This document shows positions 7,966 to 15,967 of a stretch of 64,000 nt of DNA, one piece after another; position 1 is the first letter of the stretch, and every line of letters begins with the position of its first letter. A model generated the notes under the pieces. That model did not search any database. It was not told the origin of the DNA and saw only the letters and a list, made by a program, of their open reading frames with translations. The stretch comes from Miltoncostaea sp963703045 (GTDB lineage: Bacteria; Actinomycetota; Thermoleophilia; Miltoncostaeales; Miltoncostaeaceae): positions 682,001 through 746,000 of the forward strand of contig OY969782.1 of the NCBI GenBank assembly GCA_963703045.1. The letters are read 5' to 3'. The translations under genes were made by a program, and so were the position numbers.

Positions 7966-8888
7966 CGTCCGGCGGCGCGCCGCCTGGCGGCGTCGCTCTC
8001 GGGCACCAGCACGGCGAGGTAGGCGAGCTTGCGGGCGTCGACGTATGGCGTCACCTGGACCGTGAAGGAGACGTCCACCTCCTGGCGGCCGACGCTCGTG
8101 ATCTGCCCGATCGGTATCCCGGGAGGATAGATCGACGGCAGTCCGCCCCCCGAGAAGCCGCGGGTCACCACGGCCTGCAGGGCCTTGACGGGCGCCTCGC
8201 GCGGGATGTCGGAGAGGCTGAGCTGGCCGGGGCTCGCCGAGCGCACGAGGCCCGGGTAGGCGCCGGCCTCGGGCACGGTCGCCCCCACCTCGGTGCGCCC
8301 GTCGGTGATGAACGCGATGTCGGCCGAGTTGGCCGTGACCGAGGTGACCACGCCGACCAGCGCGGCGCCGCGGCCGGTGCCGGCCACGACGGGCGAGTTG
8401 CGCACGATGCCGTCGGACGAGCCCTTCGTGATGCGGGCGTTGCGGTACCAGTCGGTGATCGAGCGGGTGTTGACCAGGGCGACCTCGACCCGGTACCCGC
8501 CGAGGCCCTTCTCGGCGTCGACGAGCTGCTCCACCCCGAGGAGCGACTCGAGCTCGATGAGGCGCTGCTCGCGGATGGCGTCGAAGACCTGGCGGCCCCG
8601 CAGCTCCTCGACCTCGGCCTGCAGACTCGAGGCGCGGGCGCGCGCGTCGCGCAGGCTCGTGAGCCAGCCCCAGGCGTCGCGGAACGGCTCGACGGCGCGC
8701 GTCGCCCCCTCCTGCACCGGCGCCACCACGCTGGCCGCGGCGCTCTGCGCCCCGTGCAGCGGGCCGCCGGAGGCCTCGCGGAAGTACCCGGTGAAGATGA
8801 CGAGACAGGCGATGACGAGTGCGGCGATCACTCCGCGGCGAAGGTTGGCCCGCCGGCGTGCGATCCCGGTGCTCCCGGTCGTCGACAT
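7962..8888 (-). CDS. mreC: Rod-shape-determining protein MreC
   Basis: MreC is a bitopic membrane scaffold whose extracytoplasmic beta domains bind PBP2. The 308-residue protein has an N-terminal Arg patch, one membrane helix (about 20-40), a coiled coil (about 65-120, with ARASSLQAEVEELRG and REQRLIELESLLG) and two beta-barrel domains containing NTRSITDWYRNARITKGSSDG and the later PSIYPPGIPIGQI motif. It lies 13 nt after mreB and overlaps mreD by 4 nt. Confidence 0.95.
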   Translation of the reverse strand: MSTTGSTGIARRRANLRRGVIAALVIACLVIFTGYFREASGGPLHGAQSAAASVVAPVQEGATRAVEPFRDAWGWLTSLRDARARASSLQAEVEELRGRQVFDAIREQRLIELESLLGVEQLVDAEKGLGGYRVEVALVNTRSITDWYRNARITKGSSDGIVRNSPVVAGTGRGAALVGVVTSVTANSADIAFITDGRTEVGATVPEAGAYPGLVRSASPGQLSLSDIPREAPVKALQAVVTRGFSGGGLPSIYPPGIPIGQITSVGRQEVDVSFTVQVTPYVDARKLAYLAVLVPESDAARRRAAGR

Positions 8889-8901
8889 CAGACGGCCGGC
8901 C

Positions 8902-9906
8902 TCAGTAGCGCTTCCGGTGCCGTCCGTTCGACGAGGCCTTCTGCATCACCTCGAACTCCTCCAGCGACCGGCCCGAGCCCACCGCGACGCAGGTCAGCGG
9001 CGACTCGGCGACGTGGATCGGCATCTCGGTCTCACGACGCAGGCGCTCGTCCAGGCCCTGGAGCAGCGAGCCGCCCCCGGCCAGCATGATCCCGCGATCC
9101 ATGATGTCCGACGCCAGCTCGGGCGGGGTCTTGTCGAGCGTGCTCTTGACGGCGTCGATGATCTGGAGCATGGGCTCCTCGAGGGCCTCGCGGACGTCCT
9201 CGGACGACAGCACGACGGTCTTGGGGAGGCCCGTGATCATGTCGCGCCCTCGGATCTCCGCCTGGACCTCCTCGCGGAGGGGGTAGGCGGAGCCGATCTC
9301 GAGCTTGACCTCCTCGGCGGTCTGGCTGCCGATCATCAGCTTGTACTCCTTCTTGACGTAGCTGATGATCGCCTCGTCGAGCTCGTCGCCCCCGACGCGG
9401 ATCGACTGCGCGACGACGATGCCGCCGAGCGAGATGACCGCGACCTCGGTGGTGCCGCCGCCGATGTCCACGACCATGTTGCCGGTCGGCTCGGCCACGG
9501 GCAGACCCGCCCCGATGGCGGCCGCCATCGGCTCCTCGATGAGGAAGGCGCTGCGGGCGCCCGCCGAGAGGGTGGCCTCCTCGACGGCCCGCTTCTCGAC
9601 GCCGGTGACGCCCGAGGGCACGCAGACGACGACGCGCGGGTGGGCCCACCGGTTCTGGTGCACCTTCTGGATGAAGTGGCGGAGCATCTGCTCGGTCACG
9701 TCGAAGTCGGCGATCACGCCGTCCTTGAGCGGGCGGATCGCGCTGATGTTGCCGGGGGTGCGGCCGAGCATGCGCTTGGCCTCGATGCCCACGGCGTGGA
9801 CCTCGCCCGAGCGCTGATCGATGGCGACCACGGACGGCTCGGAGAGCACGATGCCGCGGCCTCGGACGTACACCAGCGTGTTCGCGGTGCCGAGGTCGAC
9901 GGCCAT
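8902..9906 (-). CDS. mreB: Actin-like cell-shape protein MreB
   Basis: MreB polymerises on the inner membrane face and directs the elongasome. From ATG 9906 the product is 334 residues with phosphate-1 motif DLGTANTLVYVRG (4-16), connecting motif region RPLKDGVIADFDVTE, phosphate-2 VVDIGGGTTEVAV and adenosine motif LAGGGSLLQGLD. The family normally carries a short N-terminal amphipathic, membrane-binding segment, and in-frame codons upstream of this ATG encode GFWSYLTGFGGRD. They are preceded by a strong ribosome binding site and an ATC codon at 9948. The true protein is therefore probably 14 residues longer with a rare ATC start. It is first in the mre operon. Confidence 0.97.
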   Translation of the reverse strand: MAVDLGTANTLVYVRGRGIVLSEPSVVAIDQRSGEVHAVGIEAKRMLGRTPGNISAIRPLKDGVIADFDVTEQMLRHFIQKVHQNRWAHPRVVVCVPSGVTGVEKRAVEEATLSAGARSAFLIEEPMAAAIGAGLPVAEPTGNMVVDIGGGTTEVAVISLGGIVVAQSIRVGGDELDEAIISYVKKEYKLMIGSQTAEEVKLEIGSAYPLREEVQAEIRGRDMITGLPKTVVLSSEDVREALEEPMLQIIDAVKSTLDKTPPELASDIMDRGIMLAGGGSLLQGLDERLRRETEMPIHVAESPLTCVAVGSGRSLEEFEVMQKASSNGRHRKRY

Positions 9907-9945
9907 GTCACGTCCGCCGAAACCGGTCAGGTAGCTCCAGAAGCC

Positions 9946-9961
9946 GATCGGTCGCCTCCCC
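9946..9961 (-). promoter_or_regulatory. Ribosome binding site plus candidate ATC start of mreB
   Basis: GGGGAGG (9961-9955) is followed after 6 nt by ATC (9948-9946), which opens the codons for GFWSYLTGFGGRDM, a plausible MreB membrane-targeting helix. The downstream ATG 9906 has no good ribosome binding site. Either the start codon is ATC, or an ATG has been mutated or misread. Confidence 0.5.
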
Positions 9962-10143
9962 TGAGTGTGGCGTCTGCGGCCGCAAGCGACCCCGCAAAGC
10001 GCGGGATTCTAGCCGAACCGACACCACTTGGGGCGTCCGGCGTGACGAGCCCGGGTCGCGGCTACCGTACCGCCCGCCACGCCTCCCCGCCACTCGTGCC
10101 TCGTGCCGCGGCGGCGGGGACCGGCTCCGCTACCGTTTGTCGG

Positions 10144-10362
10144 ATGCCCCCGCCCCCCCTCTTCGCGGACGACAACAGCTCGTACCGACGTGCCGCGAAG
10201 CGCGCCGAGCGCGAGGAGAAGGTGCGCGAGGAGCGCCGCCGGCAGATCCTCGAGACGCTGCGGCGGCTCAAGCAGGAGGCGGCCGACCCCGCCCTGCTCG
10301 CCGAGCGCGAGCGGGCCCGCCGCCACGCCGACCTGCTCGACCGGTACCCGCCCCTGTTCTGA
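10144..10362 (+). CDS. Small charged helical protein, unknown function
   Basis: This 72-codon frame starts at ATG 10144 in the space between divergent mreB and the PLP enzyme. After MPPPPLFADDNSSYRR the sequence is almost entirely Arg/Glu/Lys/Ala (AAKRAEREEKVREERRRQI) and is predicted as one long helix, possibly a coiled coil, ending DRYPPLF. GC at third positions is very high, as in neighbouring genes. I see no clear ribosome binding site and do not recognise a family, so this is a plausible but unproven gene. Confidence 0.5.
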   Translation: MPPPPLFADDNSSYRRAAKRAEREEKVREERRRQILETLRRLKQEAADPALLAERERARRHADLLDRYPPLF

Positions 10363-10424
10363 GGCTCCGGCCGACGACCGATGGACGGCGCCCCGGCCCC
10401 GGTCGTAGTGTCTGCGACGTGCCG

Positions 10425-11906
10425 ATGCAGGCCGCCGACGAGCCCGGGACGGCGCCGCCGCCGAGCGACGCGGGCGAGCTGGCGCGGGCCGAGCGCGCCT
10501 TCCTCGCCGCGCAGCCCGGCTTCGCCGCCACCCGGCTCGTGGACGAGCTGCGGGCGTCCGAGTACGGCCGGCTGGACGCCTCCGGCGACGTGTACCTCGA
10601 CTACACCGGCGGCAGCCTGTACGCGACGTCGCAGATCGAGGAGCACCATCGGCTGCTGGGCGGGCGGGTCTTCGGCAACCCCCATTCGTTCAACCCCACC
10701 TCCTCGGCCGCGACCGTGCTGGTGGAGGAGACGCGCGCGGCGGTGCTGGGGTACTTCGGGGCCTCCGAGGACGAGTACGCCTGCATCTTCACCGCCAACG
10801 CCACCGGCGCCCTGCGGCTGGTCGGCGAGGCGTACCCGTTCGGGCCGGGCGACCGCTTCCTGTTGACGTTCGACAACCACAACTCGGTGAACGGGATCCG
10901 CGAGTTCGCCCGGGCGCGGGGAGCCCGGACGGCCTACGTGCCGCTCGAGGCGCCCGACCTGCGGGTGGCCGAGGGCCTCCTCGAGCGCTACCTGGACGAG
11001 GCCGACCCCGCGGCGCACAACCTGTTCGCCTACCCCGCCCAGTCGAACTTCTCGGGCGTGAAGCACCCGCTCGAATGGATCGCCCGGGCCCGGGACCGCG
11101 GGTGGGACGTGATCGTGGACGGCGCCGCCTTCGTCCCGACCAGCCGGCTCGACCTCTCGACGTGGAGCCCCGACTTCGTCCCGGTCTCCTTCTACAAGAT
11201 GTTCGGCTACCCCACCGGCCTCGGCGCCCTGCTCGCGCGACGCGAGGCGCTCGAGCGGCTGCGACGGCCGTGGTTCAGCGGCGGGACGGTCGTGGCGGCC
11301 AACGTGCAGGGGGACATGGTGGTGCCGCTGAGCGGGCACGCCCACTTCGAGGACGGCACGGTGGACTACCTCGGCATCCCGGCGGCGGGGATCGGCCTGC
11401 GACACCTGGAGCGGATCGGCCTGGACGTCGTCTCCCTCCGGGTGGAGGCCCTCGGCACCTGGCTGCTCGCCTCCCTGCAGGAGCTGCGGCACTCGGACGG
11501 CAGCCCGGCCTGCCGCGTCTACGGCCCCCGGGCGTGGGACCGTCGCGGCGGCACCATCTCGTTCAACTTCCTCCACCCCGACGGCCGCGCCGTGGACGAG
11601 CGCTTCGTCGACATCGTCGCCGCGGAGCACCGGATCTCGCTGCGGACGGGCTGCTTCTGCAACTCGGGTGCCGGCGAGACCGCGTTCTCGATCTCGAAGG
11701 ACACGCTGATCGGCACCGAGTTCGCGGCGGGCATGATCCTCGACGACTACCTCCGCCTGGCCGGCATGCCGACGGGCGGCGCCATCCGCGTGTCGCTCGG
11801 CGTGGCCACGAACTTCGCCGACGTCCACCGCTTCACCGGCTTCGCGCGGACCTTCCTCGACATCACGGAGGTCCCGGCGGGCCTGCCCCCGCGGCTGGCG
11901 TGCTAG
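10425..11906 (+). CDS. Class V aminotransferase-fold PLP enzyme, molybdenum-cofactor-sulfurase-like
   Basis: This 493-residue PLP enzyme resembles the N-terminal NifS-like domain of eukaryotic MoCo sulfurase, which takes sulfur from cysteine. Visible landmarks are LDYTGGSLY (58-66), the HNSVNG motif (152-157), PLP-pairing Asp232 in VDGAAF, the Schiff-base lysine K258 in SFYKMFGYPTG, and the persulfide-type cysteine loop RTGCFCNSGA (C410 or C412). The MOSC substrate domain of the full sulfurase is absent and none is encoded nearby. The start at ATG 10425 is chosen by homology; GTG 10419 is possible. Its 3' end overlaps the convergent cNMP-domain gene by 44 bp. Substrate is unknown; cysteine desulfurase or sulfurase activity is inferred. 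Confidence 0.85.
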   Translation: MQAADEPGTAPPPSDAGELARAERAFLAAQPGFAATRLVDELRASEYGRLDASGDVYLDYTGGSLYATSQIEEHHRLLGGRVFGNPHSFNPTSSAATVLVEETRAAVLGYFGASEDEYACIFTANATGALRLVGEAYPFGPGDRFLLTFDNHNSVNGIREFARARGARTAYVPLEAPDLRVAEGLLERYLDEADPAAHNLFAYPAQSNFSGVKHPLEWIARARDRGWDVIVDGAAFVPTSRLDLSTWSPDFVPVSFYKMFGYPTGLGALLARREALERLRRPWFSGGTVVAANVQGDMVVPLSGHAHFEDGTVDYLGIPAAGIGLRHLERIGLDVVSLRVEALGTWLLASLQELRHSDGSPACRVYGPRAWDRRGGTISFNFLHPDGRAVDERFVDIVAAEHRISLRTGCFCNSGAGETAFSISKDTLIGTEFAAGMILDDYLRLAGMPTGGAIRVSLGVATNFADVHRFTGFARTFLDITEVPAGLPPRLAC

Positions 11907-12888
11907 ACGCCAGCCGCGCCTGAGGCCGCAGGGCCTGGCGCATCGAGGCGGTGAGGTTGCGCAGCAGCACGTCCAGGAAGGCGCGGGAGCCGGAGGTCTC
12001 CTCGGTGAAGAGGCGCGCGAACGCCTCGTGGGGCAGGATCAGCAGCAGCGTGCGCTCCCGCGTGACGGCGGTGACCGGGGACGACCCGCCGTCCACGAGG
12101 CTCTCGTATCCGAAGGCGTGGCCGGGGCCCGCGAGGCCGACCCGGATGCGCCGGCCGCCGCGGACGATCACCCGCTCCACCGCCCCGTTGATCGTCAGGT
12201 AGCAGCTCGGCGACGACTCGCCCTCGTCGATGAGCACGCGGCGGCGGGGACAGCGGGCGAAGCGCCCGGCCGTGAGGAACCCCCAGAGCGCGAGCGAGTC
12301 GAAGGCCTGGAACGTCGCGAGGCGGCGCACGTAGCGGCTGTCGGGGGGCCCGCAGGCCTCGAGGTCCGCGTCGGCCCGGGGGATCGCCGGGAGCCCCTCG
12401 GCGGGGGCGTCCCCGAGCGGGGCGGCGATGGCGCCGAGCTGCAGCCGCAGGCGCGTGCACGCCACCTCGGCGATGCGCCGCTTGAGGGCGAAGGCGGTGG
12501 GGTGGTTGCGCAGCACGAGGGCGGCGAAGTCGCTACGACTCAGGGCCAGCAGCGTCGCCGGCTCGACCACGCGGGCCGCGGTGGGGTGCCGGCCGCCGTC
12601 GAGCAGCGGGATCTCGCCCATGATCTCCCCGCTCCCCCGGACGGCGATGTCCACCTCCCGGTCGCCCGGCAGCCGCAGCGAGATGGCGACCCGTCCGTCC
12701 AGGACGATCATCATCGCCCCGGCCTCGTCGCCCGCGCGCCAGAGAACCTCCCCCGCGCGCGCCGTGCGCCGGCGCACCACCCGCGCGAGCTCCTCCAGCT
12801 CGGGTCCGGGGATGCCGGCCAGGAGCGGGACGGCGGCGAGCGCGCCGGCCTCGTCGCGCTCGGCCGCGGCCACCGCCCCGTCAGACAT
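11863..12888 (-). CDS. Protein with two cyclic-nucleotide-binding-type domains
   Basis: The product is 341 residues with two Crp-type beta-roll domains, about 18-135 (LLAGIPGPELEELARV, GEVLWRAGDEAGAMMIVLDG, GEIMGEIPLLDGG) and about 195-315 (FQAFDSLALWGFL, VLIDEGESSPSCYLTINGAVER, GHAFGYESLVDGG). No helix-turn-helix follows either domain, so it does not look like a Crp/Fnr transcription factor. Phosphate-cassette-like sequence is only partly kept, so ligand binding is uncertain. The last 25 or so residues are a Pro/Ala-rich tail that overlaps the convergent PLP-enzyme gene. The start overlaps the upstream glutamine amidotransferase gene by 8 nt, so the two are probably co-expressed. Confidence 0.85.
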   Translation of the reverse strand: MSDGAVAAAERDEAGALAAVPLLAGIPGPELEELARVVRRRTARAGEVLWRAGDEAGAMMIVLDGRVAISLRLPGDREVDIAVRGSGEIMGEIPLLDGGRHPTAARVVEPATLLALSRSDFAALVLRNHPTAFALKRRIAEVACTRLRLQLGAIAAPLGDAPAEGLPAIPRADADLEACGPPDSRYVRRLATFQAFDSLALWGFLTAGRFARCPRRRVLIDEGESSPSCYLTINGAVERVIVRGGRRIRVGLAGPGHAFGYESLVDGGSSPVTAVTRERTLLLILPHEAFARLFTEETSGSRAFLDVLLRNLTASMRQALRPQARLASSTPAAGAGPPGPP

Positions 12889-13801
12889 CGAGGTCGAGCG
12901 TCTCGAACTCCAGACGCCCCTCCACGCGGGAGGCGGTGAGCATCGAGTACTCGGGGACCTCGAGCCAGGTCGAGATGTCCACCGTCAGCGGCTCCGAGGC
13001 GATCAGCAGCGAGCGCAGCCCCTCGCCGGCGACCATCGCCGAGCTCCCGTCGCGCTCCACGTACTCGCCGCCGACCGTGTACCACAGGCTCACGTACGGC
13101 AGGTCGGTCTCGAGCAGCGTGTCGTCGTCGGGATACCAGCCGTAGTCGAAGCTGAACCGGGTGGCGACGATCGCGTCGCCGGTCGCGAGGCACAGGTTCA
13201 CCGGGGACGACGTGTCGATGCCCTCCCGCGCGCGCGCGTCGCGCAGGATGCGCAGCGCGGACTGCACGGCGGCCCCCATCTCGTCCGCCCCCGGCACGCC
13301 CCACGGGTCGTCGAGCTGCGACAGGACGAGGGCGTAGATCCACTCCGAGTCCGTCGTCCCCTGGATCAGGCGCGCGATCTCGGGGCGGATGTCGGCGAGC
13401 AGCCCGTAGCGCATGCGACCGAACTCGCGCAGGTGCCCGTTGTGCGCGAGCGACACCCGTGCCCCGGGGAACCGGAACGGGTGGACGTTGGTCTCGGCGA
13501 TCACCTCCCGGGGGCTGTGGCTGACGCCGCGGACGTGCGCGATCAGGCACGTCGGGGCGAGCTTGCCCGACAGCGCCCGCAGGTTGCGGTCGAAGGCCGG
13601 CAGCGTGGTGACGCGATAGCTGAACGGGTCGTCGCAGCGCACCGAGCGCGGGTCCCACGCCACCATCCCGAAGCCCGCGAGGTTCAGGAAGCCCGCCATC
13701 ATCCGCGGGCTGTACGACTGCCGCACCAGCGAGCTGTCGGTCTCGTAGAGCACGTGCGCGAGGTCGATGGGCTCACCGAGGTATCCGAGGATGCGGCACA
13801 C
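12881..13801 (-). CDS. Class II glutamine amidotransferase
   Basis: This 306-residue Ntn-hydrolase has the nucleophile Cys2 directly after Met (MCRILGYLG), exposed by methionine removal. Other class II features are ARVSLAHNGHLREFG (glutamine-binding loop) and GTTDSEWIYALVLSQ. It resembles stand-alone YafJ/EgtC-like amidotransferases that hydrolyse gamma-glutamyl bonds and release ammonia or free a glutamyl-protected product. No synthetase partner domain is fused or adjacent. Its stop overlaps the downstream double cNMP-domain gene by 8 nt, suggesting a functional pair. Substrate is not predictable from sequence. Confidence 0.9.
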   Translation of the reverse strand: MCRILGYLGEPIDLAHVLYETDSSLVRQSYSPRMMAGFLNLAGFGMVAWDPRSVRCDDPFSYRVTTLPAFDRNLRALSGKLAPTCLIAHVRGVSHSPREVIAETNVHPFRFPGARVSLAHNGHLREFGRMRYGLLADIRPEIARLIQGTTDSEWIYALVLSQLDDPWGVPGADEMGAAVQSALRILRDARAREGIDTSSPVNLCLATGDAIVATRFSFDYGWYPDDDTLLETDLPYVSLWYTVGGEYVERDGSSAMVAGEGLRSLLIASEPLTVDISTWLEVPEYSMLTASRVEGRLEFETLDLDV

Positions 13802-13881
13802 GCGACGCCTCAGCCGGCCTGTTGTCCGGACGCCGGTCCCGGGGTTAGCCTCGCACCCACCCCACCAGGAGGGAGTGCCCG

Positions 13882-14055
13882 ATGAAGGCGTTCGTGTGCG
13901 GCGCGCTCGTCCCCGGATGCGACGCGGCGTTCGAGGCGGACACCGAGGAGGAGCTGCTCGACCAGATCGCCGCGCACGCGCGCGACGAGCACGGGATGCA
14001 CGAGGTGCCGCCCGAGATCCTCGACACGATCCGGGCGACGATCACCGAGCGCTGA
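13882..14055 (+). CDS. DUF1059 family small protein
   Basis: This 57-residue protein is read directly from the sequence (ATG 13882, TGA 14053-14055) with an AGGAGGGAG ribosome binding site 8 nt upstream. It matches the DUF1059 pattern: MKAFVCGALVPGCDA, an acidic helix TEEELLDQIAAHARDEHGM, and a C-terminal helix EVPPEILDTIRATI. DUF1059 proteins are small conserved cytosolic proteins of unknown role with two conserved cysteines, here C6 and C13. It stands alone on the plus strand, divergent from the glutamine amidotransferase gene. Confidence 0.9.
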   Translation: MKAFVCGALVPGCDAAFEADTEEELLDQIAAHARDEHGMHEVPPEILDTIRATITER

Positions 14056-14084
14056 CCGGCGGGCCGTCCCGCCCGCGCGCCGCG

Positions 14085-14690
14085 TCAACCGGACGGCCCG
14101 GGGACGTCGGCGAGCGCGCCCGCGGGCGCCGCCGCGCCCACGGGCGGGGACGGGATCGCGCAGACGCCGCCCGCGCACACCTCGAACGCGGGATCCCTGC
14201 TCGCCCGCCCGTGCCGGACGAGCAGCGCGTGGACTTCGCACCCCACGCAGAAGCCGAGGACGGATTCGAGCCAGAGGAGCGTCATGCAGACGAGACAGAG
14301 GGTGCGCGGCAGCGCCCCGGTGATCCCGGCGTTCGTGATGACGGTCATGGCAGAGGCGATCACCACGCCGAGCGTCCACGCGAACCGCTTGGGCTTCGCG
14401 GAGGTCCACTCGGCGGGGTACCGGCGCGTCAGGACGCGCGCGACCAGGCCCGCGGGGCTGCGGTGCAGCCCGACGGTGACGCGGATGAGGAACTCGACCA
14501 GGAAGAAGCCCGAGGCGACGCGCAGCAGCAGGTATTCCCCATCGAGGAGCGCGTAGAAGAAGGCGACGGTCCCGAGCATCAGCAGCAGGCCCGCCGACGC
14601 CCGCACCTCGCGCTCGTTGAACACCGCGGCCCGCAGCTCCCTGCCGTCCACGGCGAGCCCGGAGATGCGCTGGCCGTATGCGAGTGTCAT
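14085..14690 (-). CDS. DUF4395 membrane protein
   Basis: The 201-residue protein has about four membrane helices (around 30-50, 58-75, 108-125 and 130-150) and the DUF4395 hallmarks: FNEREVRASAGLLL at the N-terminus, HRSPAGLVARVL in the first loop, KPKRFAWTLGV, and the final Cys motif LGFCVGCEVHAL. Members often sit next to thioredoxin or sulfurtransferase genes; no such neighbour is present. The terminal 40 residues are a Pro/Ala-rich tail with CAGGVCA. It starts 14 nt after the small gene upstream on the same strand. Confidence 0.85.
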   Translation of the reverse strand: MTLAYGQRISGLAVDGRELRAAVFNEREVRASAGLLLMLGTVAFFYALLDGEYLLLRVASGFFLVEFLIRVTVGLHRSPAGLVARVLTRRYPAEWTSAKPKRFAWTLGVVIASAMTVITNAGITGALPRTLCLVCMTLLWLESVLGFCVGCEVHALLVRHGRASRDPAFEVCAGGVCAIPSPPVGAAAPAGALADVPGPSG

Positions 14691-14704
14691 CCGCCCTCCT
14701 CCCG

Positions 14705-14896
14705 TCAGGACTCCGTCTGCGCGTCCGGGGGCCCGGCGTCGGGTCCGTCAACGGCCTCCCCGGCGGCCGACGCCTCGACCGCGGCGATCGACCCGAGCCG
14801 GCTCGCGAGGGCGCGCGGGCGCCCGCCTCCGTGGGCGAGGCCGGTCGGCGATTCGCCGTCGAGGCGCAGCACGAGGGGGCCCGGGTCGGTGAGCAT
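14705..14896 (-). CDS. Hypothetical small protein upstream of DUF4395 gene
   Basis: This is a 63-codon frame from ATG 14896; GTG 14947 would add 17 codons. Third codon positions are nearly all G or C, as in real neighbours, and it sits 14 nt before the DUF4395 gene. A GGGAGG lies 12 nt before the ATG. The protein opens MLTDPGPLVLRLDGESPTG and ends in an Ala/Asp/Pro-rich tail. No family is recognised. Confidence 0.4.
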   Translation of the reverse strand: MLTDPGPLVLRLDGESPTGLAHGGGRPRALASRLGSIAAVEASAAGEAVDGPDAGPPDAQTES

Positions 14897-15051
14897 CGGC
14901 GTCGCGATCCTCCCCCCCGCCGTGGCGGAGGGCAACCCCCGGAGCACCCGAGACGGTCACCCCGGCGTCTCGGGCCGTGCCGCCCTGCGCCCCGAAGCGG
15001 TCCGTCACGGCCGGCGCTGGGTGCACGGCGCGTGCGTCCCACAGGTCCCCC

Positions 15052-15069
15052 GCGGCCCGCGAGGGCCGC
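15052..15069 (-). terminator. Short stem-loop after the 84-residue gene
   Basis: GCGGCCC (15052-15058) and GGGCCGC (15063-15069) pair perfectly around a 4-nt loop, 11 nt beyond the stop of the gene ending at 15081. No T-run follows; it may end the ndk-maf transcript. Confidence 0.35.
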
Positions 15070-15080
15070 CCCGGCGCCGC

Positions 15081-15335
15081 TCAGGAGTGGGTGTCGCGGC
15101 GCTCCATCGCGTACTCGACGGCCGCGCGGATGTCGTCCTCGCTCGCGTCGCCCGGCACGCCCCGGTGGCCGTACTGGGAGCCCCAGAGCGCGAGGATGGA
15201 GCCCGCCGCCTCGGCGAGGCCCCTGGCCTTCTGGTAGCCGCCGTACTCCACGAATCGCGCCTTGCGACCGGTCTGCCAGCGCCAGATCGTGTCGCCGTCG
15301 GCCTCGTGGATGATCGCGTAGAGCTTCTCGGTCAT
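15081..15335 (-). CDS. Conserved-looking hypothetical protein, translationally coupled to maf
   Basis: The 84-residue product begins MTEKLYAIIHEADGDTIWRW and contains KARFVEYGGYQKARGLAEAA and a C-terminal helix SEDDIRAAVEYAMERR. A GGAGGGAC ribosome binding site inside the end of maf precedes ATG 15335, which overlaps the maf stop as ATGA. I do not recognise a domain. Composition is ordinary for a folded cytosolic protein and the start is well supported. Confidence 0.75.
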   Translation of the reverse strand: MTEKLYAIIHEADGDTIWRWQTGRKARFVEYGGYQKARGLAEAAGSILALWGSQYGHRGVPGDASEDDIRAAVEYAMERRDTHS

Positions 15336-15967
15336 CGTCCCTCCGCCCGGGTGTCGGTCGCAACGCTAGCGCCTGACCAGGGCGCGAGTCCGGCGGCGTC
15401 GAGCATCGTCGTCAGGGCTCCGATGCCGAGGCCGACCACGGTCGAGTGGTCGCCCTCGATGCGCTCGACCAGCGCGGCGCCCGCGCCCTGGATGGCGTAG
15501 GCGCCGGCGCGCTCGCGCCACTCGCCGGTGCCGACGTACCAGTCGATGCGCGCGTCGTCGAGCGGGCGCACGTGCACGACGGTGCGGTCGCGCACCTCCC
15601 GCTCCCCCCCACCGGTGAGCAGCACCATCGCGGTCTCGACCACGTGCGACCGGCCGCCGAGGGCGCCGAGCATGCGTCGCGCGTCGTCGGCGTCGGCGGG
15701 CTTGCCGAGCGCCCGGCCGTCGAGCAGTACCTCGGTGTCGGCGCCGAGCACCGCGCCCCCGGGGGGCACGCCCGCCCGCTCGGCGACCGCCCGCGCCTTG
15801 GCGCGGGCGTTGGCGAGCGCGTCGTCCCCCTCGGGCGCGTTCGACACCATCACCCGGAACGGCACGCCCAGCGAGCCCAGCAGGCCGCGCCGCTGCGGGG
15901 ACCGCGAGGCCAGCAGGATCAGGCCGGGGCCCTCAGCCGAGGTCGGGGAAGTGGAGCCCGAGCTCAC
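15332..15967 (-). CDS. maf: Maf family nucleoside triphosphate pyrophosphatase
   Basis: Maf proteins hydrolyse non-canonical or methylated nucleotides (dTTP/UTP or m7GTP types) and act as house-cleaning enzymes. The 211-residue protein has the N-terminal LASRSPQRRGLL motif, ADTEVLLDGRALGKP (metal-binding Asp), DWYVGTGEWRERAGAYAIQG with the conserved Gly-Ala-Tyr-Ile-Gln-Gly, and GDHSTVVGLGI. ATG 15967 lies inside the end of ndk, giving a 35-nt overlap. The family motif starts about 16 residues in, so the first residues may be an artefact of start choice. Confidence 0.92.
   Translation of the reverse strand: MSSGSTSPTSAEGPGLILLASRSPQRRGLLGSLGVPFRVMVSNAPEGDDALANARAKARAVAERAGVPPGGAVLGADTEVLLDGRALGKPADADDARRMLGALGGRSHVVETAMVLLTGGGEREVRDRTVVHVRPLDDARIDWYVGTGEWRERAGAYAIQGAGAALVERIEGDHSTVVGLGIGALTTMLDAAGLAPWSGASVATDTRAEGR

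Noticed and set aside
9962..10143. A sigma-70-like promoter for the mre operon at TAGAAT (10011-10006, minus)
   Set aside because: The -10-like hexamer is plausible but no -35 element occurs at proper spacing, so it is not called.
14748..15026. A 92-codon minus-strand frame between the DUF4395 region and maf
   Set aside because: It overlaps the better supported 63-codon frame, is Arg/Pro/Ala low-complexity and has no ribosome binding site.
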